From assembly GCF_900156865.1 (NCBI RefSeq), contig NZ_LT732529.1, positions 3,260,057 through 3,324,056 of the forward strand: a DNA stretch of 64,000 nt, read 5' to 3'. A program made the position numbers and the translations under genes. The DNA comes from Litchfieldia sinesaloumensis (GTDB lineage: Bacteria; Bacillota; Bacilli; Bacillales; Bacillaceae_L). Of this stretch, positions 50,570 to 60,760 are shown piece by piece; position 1 is the first letter of the stretch; every line of letters begins with the position of its first letter. Below the pieces are notes generated by a model, which was given only the letters and a program-made list of their open reading frames with translations, was not told the DNA's origin and did no database searches.

Positions 50570-50762
50570 GAATGCAAGCCTCCACTTTGAATGTATGCAT
50601 GATCAAATAAAGTTAAACATGCACCTATATACCAATATCTATGGTAGTGGACAAGCTTTTATGACTCAAAATATATAAAAAATATCAGTATTCTATCATC
50701 TACCACATATAGTATAATTTTCCTAGATTGACCATCTTACTATTAAAGGGGAAACGAGAAGG

Positions 50763-50927
50763 ATGAGCAAAAGTTTTATAAGTCGGATATGTCTTGCACT
50801 TGCGTTATTAATTACGGTTTACAATTTCTTTATTACGGATAACCCAGACTCGCGTGCGACAGGCGTCATTTTGTTACTTCTTATTATTTCGAACATCATT
50901 CCTGTGTTAAAGAAAGAAAATGTATAA
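50763..50927 (+). CDS. 54-residue membrane protein, unknown function
   Basis: ATG 50763 opens 54 codons: MSKSFISRICLALALLITVYN..., two hydrophobic spans joined by FITDNPDSRATG, ending PVLKKENV. AAAGGGG lies 11 bp upstream and GAAGG abuts the start. A strong bidirectional terminator follows 6 bp after the stop. It is divergent from spoIID. No family recognised. Confidence 0.6.
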   Translation: MSKSFISRICLALALLITVYNFFITDNPDSRATGVILLLLIISNIIPVLKKENV

Positions 50928-50932
50928 AAATA

Positions 50933-50980
50933 AAAAAGCTAGAGATATTACCATTGTATGGGTAATGTCCCTAGCTTTTC
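50933..50980. terminator. Bidirectional terminator before murA's 3' end
   Basis: AAAAGCTAG and CTAGCTTTT close a long stem with a central GATATTACC/GGGTAATGTC, serving the 54-codon gene and murA. Confidence 0.9.
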
Positions 50981-50989
50981 TGTGGTTAA

Positions 50990-52291
50990 TCAAAAGTTTA
51001 CCTTTGCTTCTTCCACTAGGCTTTCAGTTGTTGCTTCATTAATGCGTTCAATGTCAGCACCTAATGCCGCAAGCTTTTGGTGGAAATCCACATAACCACG
51101 GTCTAAGTGCTTAAGTTCTGTTACACGAGTATAGCCATCTGCTACCAAACCGGAAAGAATAAGTGCCGCTGCAGCACGTAAGTCTGTTGCCGCTACTTCA
51201 GCTCCTTGAAGCTGAGATTCTCCGTTAATAATAACTGAACGGCCTTCAATTTTAATGTCACCATTCATGCGTCGGAATTCTTCGACATGCATGAAGCGAT
51301 TTTCAAATACCGTTTCCGTGATCATACTTGTGCCTTGCGCACGAAGTAATAATGCCATCATTTGTGATTGCATATCGGTTGGGAAACCTGGGTGTGGCAT
51401 CGTTTTGATATCCACAGCCTTTAATTTATCCGGACCAATAACACGTAAACCATCTTGTTCCTCAATGATGGTAACGCCCATTTCTTCCATTTTTGCAATT
51501 AGTGAACTAAGGTGTTCAGGTACTGCACCTCGAACGAGAACATTACCGCCTGTAATTGCACTAGCCACCATGAATGTTCCAGCTTCAATACGATCTGGAA
51601 TAATATTGTGGTGTGCTCCATGTAGTTCTTTTACACCTTCAATACGAATGGTTCCTGTTCCTGCGCCTCTTACTTTTGCTCCCATCGCATTTAGGAAGTT
51701 GGCAAGATCTACAATCTCAGGTTCTTTCGCACAGTTTTCCATAGTGGTTATTCCGTCAGCTAGGGTAGCAGCCATCATGATGTTCTCAGTAGCTCCTACG
51801 CTCGGGAAGTCCATATATACCTTTGCTCCACGAAGTCTTCCTTTGACTTCTGCATCAATATATCCATTTCCAACTTTCACAACTGCGCCCATTGCTTCGA
51901 ATCCTTTTAAGTGCTGATCAATCGGTCTTGAACCAATTGCACAACCACCTGGAAGAGCAACTCTCGCATGACCGTTACGTGCTAGCAACGATCCCATCAC
52001 AAGTACAGATGCGCGCATTTTTCGTACATACTCAAAAGGTGCTTCCGTTTTTAGCTCTCTTGATGCATCGACAACGATTTGATTATTTGCAAAGGTAACA
52101 TCTGCATTTAAAAAGCGCAATACCTCATTAATCGTATATACATCTGAGAGCGTGGGTACTTCATTTATCACACTTTTTCCATTGCTTGCTAATAAGGATG
52201 CAGCGATAACTGGCAAAACGGCATTTTTTGCGCCTTCTACTTTAACTGTGCCGTTTAGCTTACGACCGCCGCGGACGATGATTTTTTCCAA
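50990..52291 (-). CDS. murA: UDP-N-acetylglucosamine 1-carboxyvinyltransferase MurA
   Basis: The 433-residue enzyme commits UDP-GlcNAc to peptidoglycan synthesis and is the fosfomycin target. The start [24 protein letters not shown] carries the Lys-Asn pair. The catalytic Cys lies in [17 protein letters not shown], and the C-terminal half has [19 protein letters not shown] 52291 follows CGGAGGGG. In B. subtilis the murAA copy lies beside spoIID, so this is the main enzyme. A promoter about 280 bp upstream leaves a long leader. Confidence 0.97.
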   Translation of the reverse strand: MEKIIVRGGRKLNGTVKVEGAKNAVLPVIAASLLASNGKSVINEVPTLSDVYTINEVLRFLNADVTFANNQIVVDASRELKTEAPFEYVRKMRASVLVMGSLLARNGHARVALPGGCAIGSRPIDQHLKGFEAMGAVVKVGNGYIDAEVKGRLRGAKVYMDFPSVGATENIMMAATLADGITTMENCAKEPEIVDLANFLNAMGAKVRGAGTGTIRIEGVKELHGAHHNIIPDRIEAGTFMVASAITGGNVLVRGAVPEHLSSLIAKMEEMGVTIIEEQDGLRVIGPDKLKAVDIKTMPHPGFPTDMQSQMMALLLRAQGTSMITETVFENRFMHVEEFRRMNGDIKIEGRSVIINGESQLQGAEVAATDLRAAAALILSGLVADGYTRVTELKHLDRGYVDFHQKLAALGADIERINEATTESLVEEAKVNF

Positions 52292-52573
52292 GGTATTCCC
52301 CTCCGCGTCCCATTTTCTATATATTCATATTCATTCAATACAATTGGTGTTCCATATCGACTGCGTTTAACGAACCCAATCTTGTTTATTTTCGTACTTT
52401 TAGTGGGAAACTTCATTCACACTGATGTAGTATATGCAATCACCCGGGCAAATGTCTCTATTTGGGGTGTAGTTGCATAATTACTTAACTATTGTAAAAA
52501 TTGCATGCACCGCTATATGGCGCGCATATCAACTTTGTTTTTTAACCTCAAAAATTAAACAAAACCAATTTAC

Positions 52574-52602
52574 ATCATATCACTGAGCATTAATTGGCAC
52601 AA
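52574..52602 (-). promoter_or_regulatory. Candidate sigma-A promoter of murA
   Basis: On the minus strand TTGTGC (52602-52597) and TATGAT (52579-52574) are 17 bp apart. The leader to the start codon is about 275 nt. The stretch 52603-53010 upstream shows no gene; no ywmB, which lies here in B. subtilis, was found. Confidence 0.5.
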
Positions 52603-53010
52603 GTGAAAATTGTGGGAATTTCGCACTATTTGTCGAAAAAATAGGTTAGTGAAAACTGCACATAATTCACATAGTACATGAGTACGAAAGGAACAACTTC
52701 TTTATGAGGGTTTGTCTTCTTTTTAAGACAGTTTTATAATTGCGGTAAACCATCTTACATAGTATGGATGACAATGACTTAATGGTTCCTTCATACCCTT
52801 TCCAATAAGCACCAATTTATTTCTCTTAAAGGATTGGAATACTACTACATGTTTTATTAAAAGCCATTCATTCACGATTTTAGATGACTTCCTCTCCTTA
52901 CTAACATTTTTTCCAGTACGCTACTAGCAAATACGTGGAAAGTAGTGGAGAGCCTTAGTGTTAACTGACCTCGAAACTTCACTTCCAGATACTTCTTGAA
53001 TAGATTTATG

Positions 53011-53244
53011 TTAAAGAATACTTGGTAATTGTTGTGACCAGAGGAGATAATCTAAGAAGAAATTGCTGACAGTCGATCCAATCGCAATTGTAATCAACAC
53101 GAGTAGAACACGCACTTGAAATACATGATTCGGTTTCACCAAATGCTCGTACCGAATACTTTGTAGTGCCCACCACGTAACCGCAATAAAAATGAGATGA
53201 GAAATAATGCTGATAAGTGCTTGATACCCAAAACCAGCTAACAT
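53011..53244 (-). CDS. ywzB: YwzB-like membrane protein (DUF1146)
   Basis: The product is 77 residues. ATG 53244 lies 8 bp after GGGAGTG; the longer frame to 53304 has no ribosome binding site. Two membrane segments (about 8-27 and 47-68) and the DUF1146 pattern YQALISIISHLIFIAVTWWALQSI in parts, then VRVLLVLITIAIGSTVSNFFLDYL in parts, are clear. In B. subtilis ywzB lies downstream of the atp operon; here the nuo operon is directly upstream. Function unknown. Confidence 0.9.
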   Translation of the reverse strand: MLAGFGYQALISIISHLIFIAVTWWALQSIRYEHLVKPNHVFQVRVLLVLITIAIGSTVSNFFLDYLLWSQQLPSIL

Positions 53245-53375
53245 AAACCAATCACTCCCTACAAAAAAGGATATTTCAAAAATCACACCACTCCATTTTA
53301 CCACTTCCCATGGTAGAAGTCCTCATAAACAAGTTGGAAAAAGGGTTTTTAATGTCTCGGCATGATTTTCCCCGC

Positions 53376-53433
53376 AAAAAAAGGACCATTCTTGAGTTCT
53401 CCACATTGATGGAGAACTGCAAGAACCGTCCCT
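53376..53433 (-). terminator. Intrinsic terminator of the nuo operon
   Basis: On the minus strand a stem of about 22 bp (GGACGGTTCTTGCAGTTCTC pairing with GAGAACTCAAGAATGGTCC, small bulges) is followed by seven T. Confidence 0.92.
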
Positions 53434-53445
53434 TGGTACCTTACA

Positions 53446-54954
53446 TTAACTAATAAAATCAGCGAAGCTATCGAATTGTTGAATGAATTCGAACGCGACT
53501 CCTGGAAAAATTCCGAAACCGATTGTTCCTATCACGGCCACAATTACTACAATTAATACCCCAATTGGTAGCTTAATTTTACTTTCATCCACTGCAGGTC
53601 TAAAAAACATCTGAGTCAAAATTCCAAAGTAATAAAAATACGATACCACTGTTGTCGCAATCATGACAGATGCTAGTACATAATGCGACGGAGTCATCAT
53701 AAACGCTCCGATGAAAATCTCCAGCTTTCCAATGAAGCCTGCTGTCCCCGGGATTCCCGCTAACGATAGGATAAACACACCCAGTGCGACCGCTAAAATG
53801 GGTGAACGTTTATAGAGTCCAGCGAATTCACTAATATCTTCTGAGCCAGATCGGTGCGAGATTACTTGAAGAATCGCAAAGAATCCAAGACTCATGAAGA
53901 GATAAGCGACTAAATAGAACCAAATCGCATCTAACATAAAATAGGAGAAAGCGACAAATGCTACTAATACATATCCAGCGTGAGCGATACTTGAATATGC
54001 CATCATTCGCTTAATATTACGTTGTCTAAGCGCGATTGTGTTACCGATAATCATCGTTGCACCTGCTATAATCGCTAACAGGTCCTGCAGGTGGAATATG
54101 AGATACGGTGTTTCTCCATTGCCCGATGGGGCTTGCATAAACGCTGTTGCAACAATTCGTAAAATAATAACAAACCCCGCTGTCTTTGAGACAACACTCA
54201 AAAACGCTGTAACAGGAGTTGGTGCTCCTTGGTATACATCTGGTGCCCACATGTGGAATGGTGCCGCTGCAATTTTAAAAGAAAGCCCAACAACAATCAT
54301 AAACAGTGCCAGAGCAACAAGGTAAATATGTTGCGGGTCCTGCAATCCACCAAAGGTCATAAAGATTTCTCTTAGATTGGAGGTTCCTGTTAGTCCGTAC
54401 ACATAACTGACCCCAAATAAGAAAATGGCGGTAGAAACCGTTCCGTTAATCACATATTTCATTGCGGATTCATTTGAAAGCTTATTGCGCTTGCGAAGTC
54501 CGGCTAAAATATAGGACGAAATCGAGAGCAGTTCCAAACCAACAAATAATGTAATCAAGTCAGAACTTGATGTCATAAACATCGTACCTAGCAGTGCCGT
54601 TAAGAGTAAATAATAAAACTCCCCACGATACCCGGTTACATCATTTGATTCATAGCTGATCGCAAGCAACAAAACAAGTCCTGTTCCTACTAATAAAATG
54701 AGTTTAAACGCGATTGCAAAAGAATCCAGTCGGAATGTATCGTACAAAATGGAGGTGACGTCAGTTCCAACTAAAGAAACCGTAAACCCAATTGCAATCA
54801 GGATCCCAACAATCCCAATCCAACCTAGAAGGCGTCGGTCCTTGTCTTTCCCCATAAATAAATCAAGTAACGAGAGAAGGGTTGCAACACCGAGGATGAT
54901 AAATTCTGGTGCCATTACTCCCCAATTAAAGCTTAGTAACGTTTCTATATCCAT
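53446..54954 (-). CDS. nuoN: NADH-quinone oxidoreductase subunit N
   Basis: The 502-residue antiporter-like membrane subunit has about 14 membrane segments; it includes FVGLELLSISSYILAGLRKRN, FKIAAAPFHMWAPDVYQGAPTPVTAFL in parts and RMMAYSSIAHAGYVLVAF. Conserved Lys and Glu in these segments form part of the proton path. It is last gene of the operon. AGGGTGAGCC precedes the ATG. Confidence 0.95.
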   Translation of the reverse strand: MDIETLLSFNWGVMAPEFIILGVATLLSLLDLFMGKDKDRRLLGWIGIVGILIAIGFTVSLVGTDVTSILYDTFRLDSFAIAFKLILLVGTGLVLLLAISYESNDVTGYRGEFYYLLLTALLGTMFMTSSSDLITLFVGLELLSISSYILAGLRKRNKLSNESAMKYVINGTVSTAIFLFGVSYVYGLTGTSNLREIFMTFGGLQDPQHIYLVALALFMIVVGLSFKIAAAPFHMWAPDVYQGAPTPVTAFLSVVSKTAGFVIILRIVATAFMQAPSGNGETPYLIFHLQDLLAIIAGATMIIGNTIALRQRNIKRMMAYSSIAHAGYVLVAFVAFSYFMLDAIWFYLVAYLFMSLGFFAILQVISHRSGSEDISEFAGLYKRSPILAVALGVFILSLAGIPGTAGFIGKLEIFIGAFMMTPSHYVLASVMIATTVVSYFYYFGILTQMFFRPAVDESKIKLPIGVLIVVIVAVIGTIGFGIFPGVAFEFIQQFDSFADFIS

Positions 54955-54958
54955 CGGC

Positions 54959-56470
54959 TCACCCTCCTAACCCTAGCATGATAGTTTCCAGTGCAACCTG
55001 TAATGGCTGTGTAAGAACGTTCGGATAAACACCAATGACGACGATAAACGCAAGTAACACAGTTACCGGTACCATTTCAATTGGTCGTAAATCAAATGCC
55101 CCCTCATATGAATGGTTCGCCTTACCGTACGTCACATTTAATACGGCGCGAAGTAAATACACAGCTGTCATGATAATACCGATGGCTCCAACTGCTGCGA
55201 GAACTGGCATTTCCTTAAATAAACCAAGGAAGGCCATGAATTCACTAACAAACCCTGACATTCCAGGTAAACCAAGTGAAGCCAGCGCACCCGCTAGTAA
55301 AAATCCAGCTGTAAGTGGCATTACCTTGGCAAGTCCACCGAGTTTGTTTATATAGGATGTTCCCGTACGTTCATACATCACTCCGATTAAGAAGAATAAG
55401 AAAGCTGAAATTAAGCCGTGTGATACAACTTGGAATACCGCACCTTGAACTCCCGCTTCGTTCATGGCTCCAAGGCCAATTAACACAATCCCCATATGCG
55501 AAATACTTGAGTAGGCTAATACCATTTTCAAGTCTTTTTGGACAAAAGCTAAAAACGCTCCATATAAAAGGTTGATTACCCCAAGTACCGCAATAATTGG
55601 TGCAAGTGTGCTAAATTCAGTTGGGAAAAAGCCCATTCCAAAACGAATCAACCCGTATGCTCCAATTTTCAACAGGATTCCAGAGTGAATCATAACGATG
55701 GATGGAGGTGCTTGTACGTGAACCTTCAACATCCATGTATGCAGTGGAAAAATCGGTAATTTAATTCCAAAGCCAATGATGATGGCAATCAATAATCCTA
55801 GACGGAGGTCTTCAGAAAATTGACCAGGTATCGGCAAACTATCGGACGGAGCCGAAAAGATAGCCGTTAACGCCCCAATATTGGTTGTTCCAGCATTTGC
55901 AAATATAATCATGATGACGATTAACAAAATGGCGGAACCGATTCCGTTATAGATTAAAAAACTAAATGCTGCTTTTTCTTTTTCAAAGTAGCCCCATTTT
56001 CCAATCAGGAAGAAGGTTGAAATAAGTGTCATTTCAAAGAACACGAAGAATAAAATCAAGTTTCCTGCTGTGAACACTCCGAGCATGCCAAGTTCTAGTA
56101 AAAGGAATAGCATGAAATAGCCCTTTACTTCCTTTTTAATGTGAACAGAAGCAATCGCAGCGAGCGTTGAAATCACAGTTGTTAACAGGATCAGAACCAA
56201 GGTTAATCCATTAAGGTTCATTTCGTAATTAACTTCCCACGGGTTACCCTTCGGTAAAAAACCAAACCAATAGACAGATTCCTTAAACCTATCTAGGTCA
56301 CCACCGCCTGTATAAAACCCATACACATAAAGGGCTAAGACGAGTGACGGAAGCGTAGCTAAGACTCCAACAAGCTTGATTGTTTTTTCCTCCGTTTTTG
56401 GTACAAAAGCAAGAACAGCAATACCTAAAATCGGGAAGAATACTAAAAGTGAAAGAAGGATTGAATTCAT
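54959..56470 (-). CDS. nuoM: NADH-quinone oxidoreductase subunit M
   Basis: The 503-residue antiporter-like subunit has about 14 membrane segments, with FFVFFEMTLISTFFLIGKWGY, IKLPIFPLHTWMLKVHVQAPPSIVMIHSG in parts, and KMVLAYSSISHMGIVLIGL. Its ATG overlaps the nuoL stop (ATGA). It contributes to proton translocation. Confidence 0.95.
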   Translation of the reverse strand: MNSILLSLLVFFPILGIAVLAFVPKTEEKTIKLVGVLATLPSLVLALYVYGFYTGGGDLDRFKESVYWFGFLPKGNPWEVNYEMNLNGLTLVLILLTTVISTLAAIASVHIKKEVKGYFMLFLLLELGMLGVFTAGNLILFFVFFEMTLISTFFLIGKWGYFEKEKAAFSFLIYNGIGSAILLIVIMIIFANAGTTNIGALTAIFSAPSDSLPIPGQFSEDLRLGLLIAIIIGFGIKLPIFPLHTWMLKVHVQAPPSIVMIHSGILLKIGAYGLIRFGMGFFPTEFSTLAPIIAVLGVINLLYGAFLAFVQKDLKMVLAYSSISHMGIVLIGLGAMNEAGVQGAVFQVVSHGLISAFLFFLIGVMYERTGTSYINKLGGLAKVMPLTAGFLLAGALASLGLPGMSGFVSEFMAFLGLFKEMPVLAAVGAIGIIMTAVYLLRAVLNVTYGKANHSYEGAFDLRPIEMVPVTVLLAFIVVIGVYPNVLTQPLQVALETIMLGLGG

Positions 56471-58335
56471 CTTAAGTACCCCCCTGTCAATGCCACAACA
56501 AGAAGTAAGATTGCTAATCCTACGAAAGCAACGGACGTGTACATTTGGACCTGGCCATTTTGAAGCTTAGCCCCCATCTTTCCGATTCCTTGTGTCGCCT
56601 GTGCAACTCCTTTTGCTATGCCCTCTACTAAAAATTCATCGACGTAACGTAGGAATAAGCTAAACACCTTTGTCACATAGACAACAGTCATTTTATAGAA
56701 TTCATCGATAAAATACTTGTTATAGACAATGCTATACATGATTGGTGCTCTTGAACTGAAGAAGTCTCTTGAAATTGACTTCCTTTGATACATTGCATAC
56801 GCAAGTAGTAGACCAAATAAGGAAGCAAATGTGGCAACAGCTACAATCCAACCCGGCCCTTCAAGATGACCTGGACCATAAAGATTTGTACCTTCTGTTA
56901 ACCAATCCCCTAAAAAGGTCCCAAACCAAGGTGTGTTCACATATCCTGCTACAACGGCAAGAACCCCTAGAACAATCATTGGAATTGTCATCATACGTGG
57001 CGATTCCTGTACATTCGTTTGCTTTCCTCTTGATTTTCCAGTGAAAACCATGAAGAACAAGCGGAACATATAAAATGCTGTAAAGAATGCTGTAATAATT
57101 GCCAACCAGAACAAGACGTAATTACCTTGTACCCAAGTCGCAATTAAGATTTCATCCTTACTGAAAAAGCCTGAGAACAAAGGTACACCACTAATGGCAA
57201 GCGTTCCGATTAGGAACAATGGACCTGTGATACGGAGCTTTTTCCATAAGCCGCCCATTTCTTCAATGTTTTGAGTATGAACAGCATGAATCACACTACC
57301 GGCTGCTAAAAACAACAAGGCTTTAAAAAAGGCATGTGTCATTAAGTGGAAGACTCCTGCTACATAACCTGCCGATCCTAATGCAAGCATCATATAACCT
57401 AGCTGACTCACCGTTGAGTAGGCAAGAACCCGCTTAATGTCTTTTTGCGCTAGACCAATCGTAGCTGCAAAGATGGCGGTAATTCCACCGACAACGGCAA
57501 CTGTCATCATCGCTGCACTACTTGCTGCAAACAACGGGAAAGTCGTTGCCACTAAGTAAACCCCAGCCGCAACCATCGTAGCTGCGTGGATTAAAGCCGA
57601 AACAGGTGTTGGACCTTCCATCGCATCCGGCAACCAGGTATGAAGTGGGAATTGACCTGATTTTCCGATGGCTCCCACAAAAATTAAAATAGCTGTTAAT
57701 GTTATCATCGTGGATGAAATTTCCCCAGCTCCAACAGCATTAAAAATTTCGTCATACTCAAAACTGCCAACCTGCCAGAATAATAGAATCATCCCAATTA
57801 GTAAGCCAACATCCCCAATACGCGTCATGATAAACGCCTTTTTCGCTGCGGCTTTTGCTTCTTCTTTGTAAAAGTAGAATCCAATCAATAGGAACGAGCC
57901 GACCCCAACAAGCTCCCAAAAAATATACGTTTGCAGAAGGTTAGGCGAAATCACCAAGCCTAGCATCGCAAAGGTAAATAGTCCAAGGTACGCATAGAAG
58001 ACCGGAAAGCGCTCATCACCATGCATGTACCCTTTGGAATACATATGTACTAAAAAGCTAACAAGTGATACTACCACTAGCATCAGTGCATTTAACTGAT
58101 TGACTTCAAACCCCGCTGTTAAGTGAACATCCCCAATTGATAACCACGTGCTCTCATATTTGTATGTTGGATTCCCGAGTCGACTAATGAGAACCAACAC
58201 CGAGTAGACGAATGATACAAACGTAAGCAGAATGCCGATATATGCACTCGACTCCTTCATTCGCTTACCGAATATAAGAAGGAACAAAAAAGAGATAAGC
58301 GGGAAAAGCGGTATGATCCATGCATTTTCCATCAT
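56467..58335 (-). CDS. nuoL: NADH-quinone oxidoreductase subunit L
   Basis: The 622-residue subunit has about 16 membrane segments including the C-terminal lateral helix region. Motifs: YIFWELVGVGSFLLIGFY, GQFPLHTWLPDAMEGPTPVSALIHAATMVAAG in parts, and KRVLAYSTVSQLGYMMLAL. AAGGGGATTG precedes ATGATG. A 94-bp gap separates it from nuoK. Confidence 0.95.
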   Translation of the reverse strand: MMENAWIIPLFPLISFLFLLIFGKRMKESSAYIGILLTFVSFVYSVLVLISRLGNPTYKYESTWLSIGDVHLTAGFEVNQLNALMLVVVSLVSFLVHMYSKGYMHGDERFPVFYAYLGLFTFAMLGLVISPNLLQTYIFWELVGVGSFLLIGFYFYKEEAKAAAKKAFIMTRIGDVGLLIGMILLFWQVGSFEYDEIFNAVGAGEISSTMITLTAILIFVGAIGKSGQFPLHTWLPDAMEGPTPVSALIHAATMVAAGVYLVATTFPLFAASSAAMMTVAVVGGITAIFAATIGLAQKDIKRVLAYSTVSQLGYMMLALGSAGYVAGVFHLMTHAFFKALLFLAAGSVIHAVHTQNIEEMGGLWKKLRITGPLFLIGTLAISGVPLFSGFFSKDEILIATWVQGNYVLFWLAIITAFFTAFYMFRLFFMVFTGKSRGKQTNVQESPRMMTIPMIVLGVLAVVAGYVNTPWFGTFLGDWLTEGTNLYGPGHLEGPGWIVAVATFASLFGLLLAYAMYQRKSISRDFFSSRAPIMYSIVYNKYFIDEFYKMTVVYVTKVFSLFLRYVDEFLVEGIAKGVAQATQGIGKMGAKLQNGQVQMYTSVAFVGLAILLLVVALTGGYLR

Positions 58336-58429
58336 CGTATCACAATCCCCTTCTTTGACTTACGGTTAAAACAAGCAGAATATCTGGTTCCACTCACCTT
58401 TACCGTGCTTAATCCAGTACGTTTTTTAT

Positions 58430-58744
58430 CTAATGCTTCATCGTATTCATTTCATCAATGTTAACTGTGCGTCTATTCCGATACAACGCCATCAGGATAG
58501 CCAAACCAACCGCAAATTCCGCAGCAGCTATGGCAATCGTAAATAGCGCAAAGATTTGCCCTGTTATCCCCGGAACGACTCCGTACTTACTGAATGCTAC
58601 AAAATTGATATTGACAGCATTCAGCATCAATTCAACAGAGATTAACACGATAACTGTATTTCTTTTTGTGAATGCGCCATAAAGACCAATGCAAAACAAA
58701 ATGAGGGCTAGGATAAGGTAGGCTGCTAATGGAACTGAACTCAT
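58430..58744 (-). CDS. nuoK: NADH-quinone oxidoreductase subunit K
   Basis: The 104-residue subunit has three membrane segments with the conserved Glu residues in [19 protein letters not shown] and [17 protein letters not shown]. Its ATG overlaps the nuoJ stop (ATGA). Confidence 0.95.
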   Translation of the reverse strand: MSSVPLAAYLILALILFCIGLYGAFTKRNTVIVLISVELMLNAVNINFVAFSKYGVVPGITGQIFALFTIAIAAAEFAVGLAILMALYRNRRTVNIDEMNTMKH

Positions 58745-59256
58745 TCCTCATTCGCCCCCTCTTCTTTATCTTTTTTCGCTAAAATAATGGCACCGATTAA
58801 CGCTACTAGTAACACAACAGATGTTAATTCAAATGGAATAACATACTTCGCATAAAGCTCAATTCCAATCTGTTCTGTATTATTCACATGAAGGTCAGTA
58901 GCCTGCTGGCCAAAGTCTAAGTCGTATATGCCGAGATAAACGGCAGTACCAAAAGCTAAAATTCCCCCGAGAACCATAAAAGTATGTCCGCGACTTACTT
59001 TTGGCTCGCTTGTATCATTATGTTTGGTCAGCATGATTCCGAAGAGCATTAAGATAGTGATGGCACCCGAGTATATCAAGACTTGCACAGCAGCAACGAA
59101 TTCCGCATGAAGCAAGACGTACAAACCTGCGATACTAATGAAGGTGAATACTAGTGCGATAACCATGTGGATAACCTTTTGGAGGTTCAGCATTAACATA
59201 CCGCCGCCAATCGCACTAATTGCTAGGACTATGAATGCTAAAAATTCCCCAGTCAC
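58741..59256 (-). CDS. nuoJ: NADH-quinone oxidoreductase subunit J
   Basis: The 171-residue subunit has five membrane segments; the pattern [28 protein letters not shown] (in parts) is the conserved helix 3. GTG 59256 overlaps the nuoI stop. It ends in a charged tail [11 protein letters not shown]. Confidence 0.94.
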   Translation of the reverse strand: MTGEFLAFIVLAISAIGGGMLMLNLQKVIHMVIALVFTFISIAGLYVLLHAEFVAAVQVLIYSGAITILMLFGIMLTKHNDTSEPKVSRGHTFMVLGGILAFGTAVYLGIYDLDFGQQATDLHVNNTEQIGIELYAKYVIPFELTSVVLLVALIGAIILAKKDKEEGANEE

Positions 59257-59672
59257 GCCTTATTCTCCTTTCGCACGTTTGTATCGTTTTCGTCTAACCA
59301 CTCAAGGTTCTTAAACAGGTCATCACGGCTGTATTCCGCAAGTTCAAAGTTGTTCGTCATGACAATGGCTTCAGTTGGACAAACCTCTGTGCACAGATCA
59401 CATAGGATACAAATTTCAAAGTTTATGTCATAGGTATCAATGATTTTTCCTTTTTTAGTTGGGTCAGGATGTTTTTTCCCAGTTAACTGGATACAATCGG
59501 TTGGACAAATGTTGGCACATTGATTACATACGATACATTTTTCCGGATAAAACTTTTGAATACCACGAAAGCGATCAGGTAGTGGTAATGGTTCATTCGG
59601 ATAATCATATGTGACTTTCTTATAGGTTAATTGACTAAGAGTGTATTTCATCCCTTTCAGTAAGCCAAACAT
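59253..59672 (-). CDS. nuoI: NADH-quinone oxidoreductase subunit I (two 4Fe-4S clusters)
   Basis: The 139-residue protein carries two ferredoxin motifs, CIVCNQCANICPTDCIQL and CILCDLCTEVCPTEAIVM, for the clusters N6a and N6b, and a short N-terminal amphipathic helix. It passes electrons to NuoB. ATG 59672 follows AGGGGTGAC. It is shorter than the E. coli subunit (180) but has the full core. Confidence 0.95.
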   Translation of the reverse strand: MFGLLKGMKYTLSQLTYKKVTYDYPNEPLPLPDRFRGIQKFYPEKCIVCNQCANICPTDCIQLTGKKHPDPTKKGKIIDTYDINFEICILCDLCTEVCPTEAIVMTNNFELAEYSRDDLFKNLEWLDENDTNVRKENKA

Positions 59673-59758
59673 ATATTTGTCACCCCTTTATTTCAAAATT
59701 GGAACAATCTTGTTATAGGTGTATTCGTAATTTCCAGTCGTACATGTGAGTAAACGTA

Positions 59759-60760
59759 TTAATAAAATAGTTCTTTGATTAAGGCTGATAAGAAGATGTT
59801 TGCTAGTGCGATTGGAAGTAGTACTTTCCAACCGAATTCCATCAATCTGTCCGCACGTAAACGCGGGAATGTAGAACGGAACCAGATTAATACAAAGATC
59901 ACAAGGCTAAATTTCAAGGAGAACCAAACGGCACCTGGAATGAAGTCTAAGAAGAAAACAGGTTTCCAACCACCTAAGAAAAGAACGGTTGTTAAGGCTG
60001 CCATCGCAAACATATACACATACTCTGCGAGCATAAAAAAGGCCCATCTAAATCCTGAATACTCAATATGGAAACCAGCGACAATTTCTGATTCTGCTTC
60101 AGGTAAATCAAATGGAACACGGTTAAGCTCTGCAACAGATGCTATAAAAAAGACTATAAAGGCAATCGGCTGTGCAAAAATAAACCAAACCTTGTCCTGT
60201 GCTTCGACAATTTCAGAAAGATTTAAGCTTCCTGATAGTAAAATAACTCCGATGACGGACATCACCAGTGGAATCTCATAAGAAATCATTTGTGCTGCTG
60301 CACGCATTCCTCCCATAAGGGCATATTTGTTATTGGACGCCCAACCACCAGCTGCGATACCAATCGTTGTAAGTCCAGACACGGCAATGTAATAAAGTAA
60401 CCCCACTCCAATATCTGCAAATTTATAGCTTTCCGTAAACGGTAATGCTGCCACCACCATGAAGGCCGGCGCAAATGCAAGCACTGGTGCTAGAATAAAC
60501 AATGGACGATCGGCAACTTTCGGGATTACATCTTCTTTTATCAACAGTTTTAGGACGTCTGCTACAGTTTGTAACAATCCCCACCTGCCTCCAGTCTGAT
60601 TTGGACCTTGACGCGCTTGCATAAATCCCATTACCTTACGTTCTGCAAGGATTGCATAGGTTACGAAGCCCAGAATGACAAACAGTAAGACGGTTGCTAG
60701 TAAAAAGAAAATACCAAAATTCAGCCAACTCGGAGGTGAACTTAGTAGGTTTTCCATCAT
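59759..60760 (-). CDS. nuoH: NADH-quinone oxidoreductase subunit H
   Basis: The 333-residue subunit has eight membrane segments and forms part of the quinone chamber. Motifs: AERKVMGFMQARQGPNQTGG, LLQTVADVLKLLIKED, ELNRVPFDLPEAESEIVAGFHIEYSG in parts, and WFRSTFPRLRADRLMEFGWK. Its start overlaps the nuoD stop. Confidence 0.96.
   Translation of the reverse strand: MMENLLSSPPSWLNFGIFFLLATVLLFVILGFVTYAILAERKVMGFMQARQGPNQTGGRWGLLQTVADVLKLLIKEDVIPKVADRPLFILAPVLAFAPAFMVVAALPFTESYKFADIGVGLLYYIAVSGLTTIGIAAGGWASNNKYALMGGMRAAAQMISYEIPLVMSVIGVILLSGSLNLSEIVEAQDKVWFIFAQPIAFIVFFIASVAELNRVPFDLPEAESEIVAGFHIEYSGFRWAFFMLAEYVYMFAMAALTTVLFLGGWKPVFFLDFIPGAVWFSLKFSLVIFVLIWFRSTFPRLRADRLMEFGWKVLLPIALANIFLSALIKELFY

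Noticed and set aside
51255-51917. 220-residue plus-strand protein
   Set aside because: It is entirely antisense to murA, has no ribosome binding site and has translated-antisense composition.
52603-53010. ywmB expected between ywzB and murA
   Set aside because: I read both strands for it and found no open frame with its features; the spacer is AT-rich with stops.
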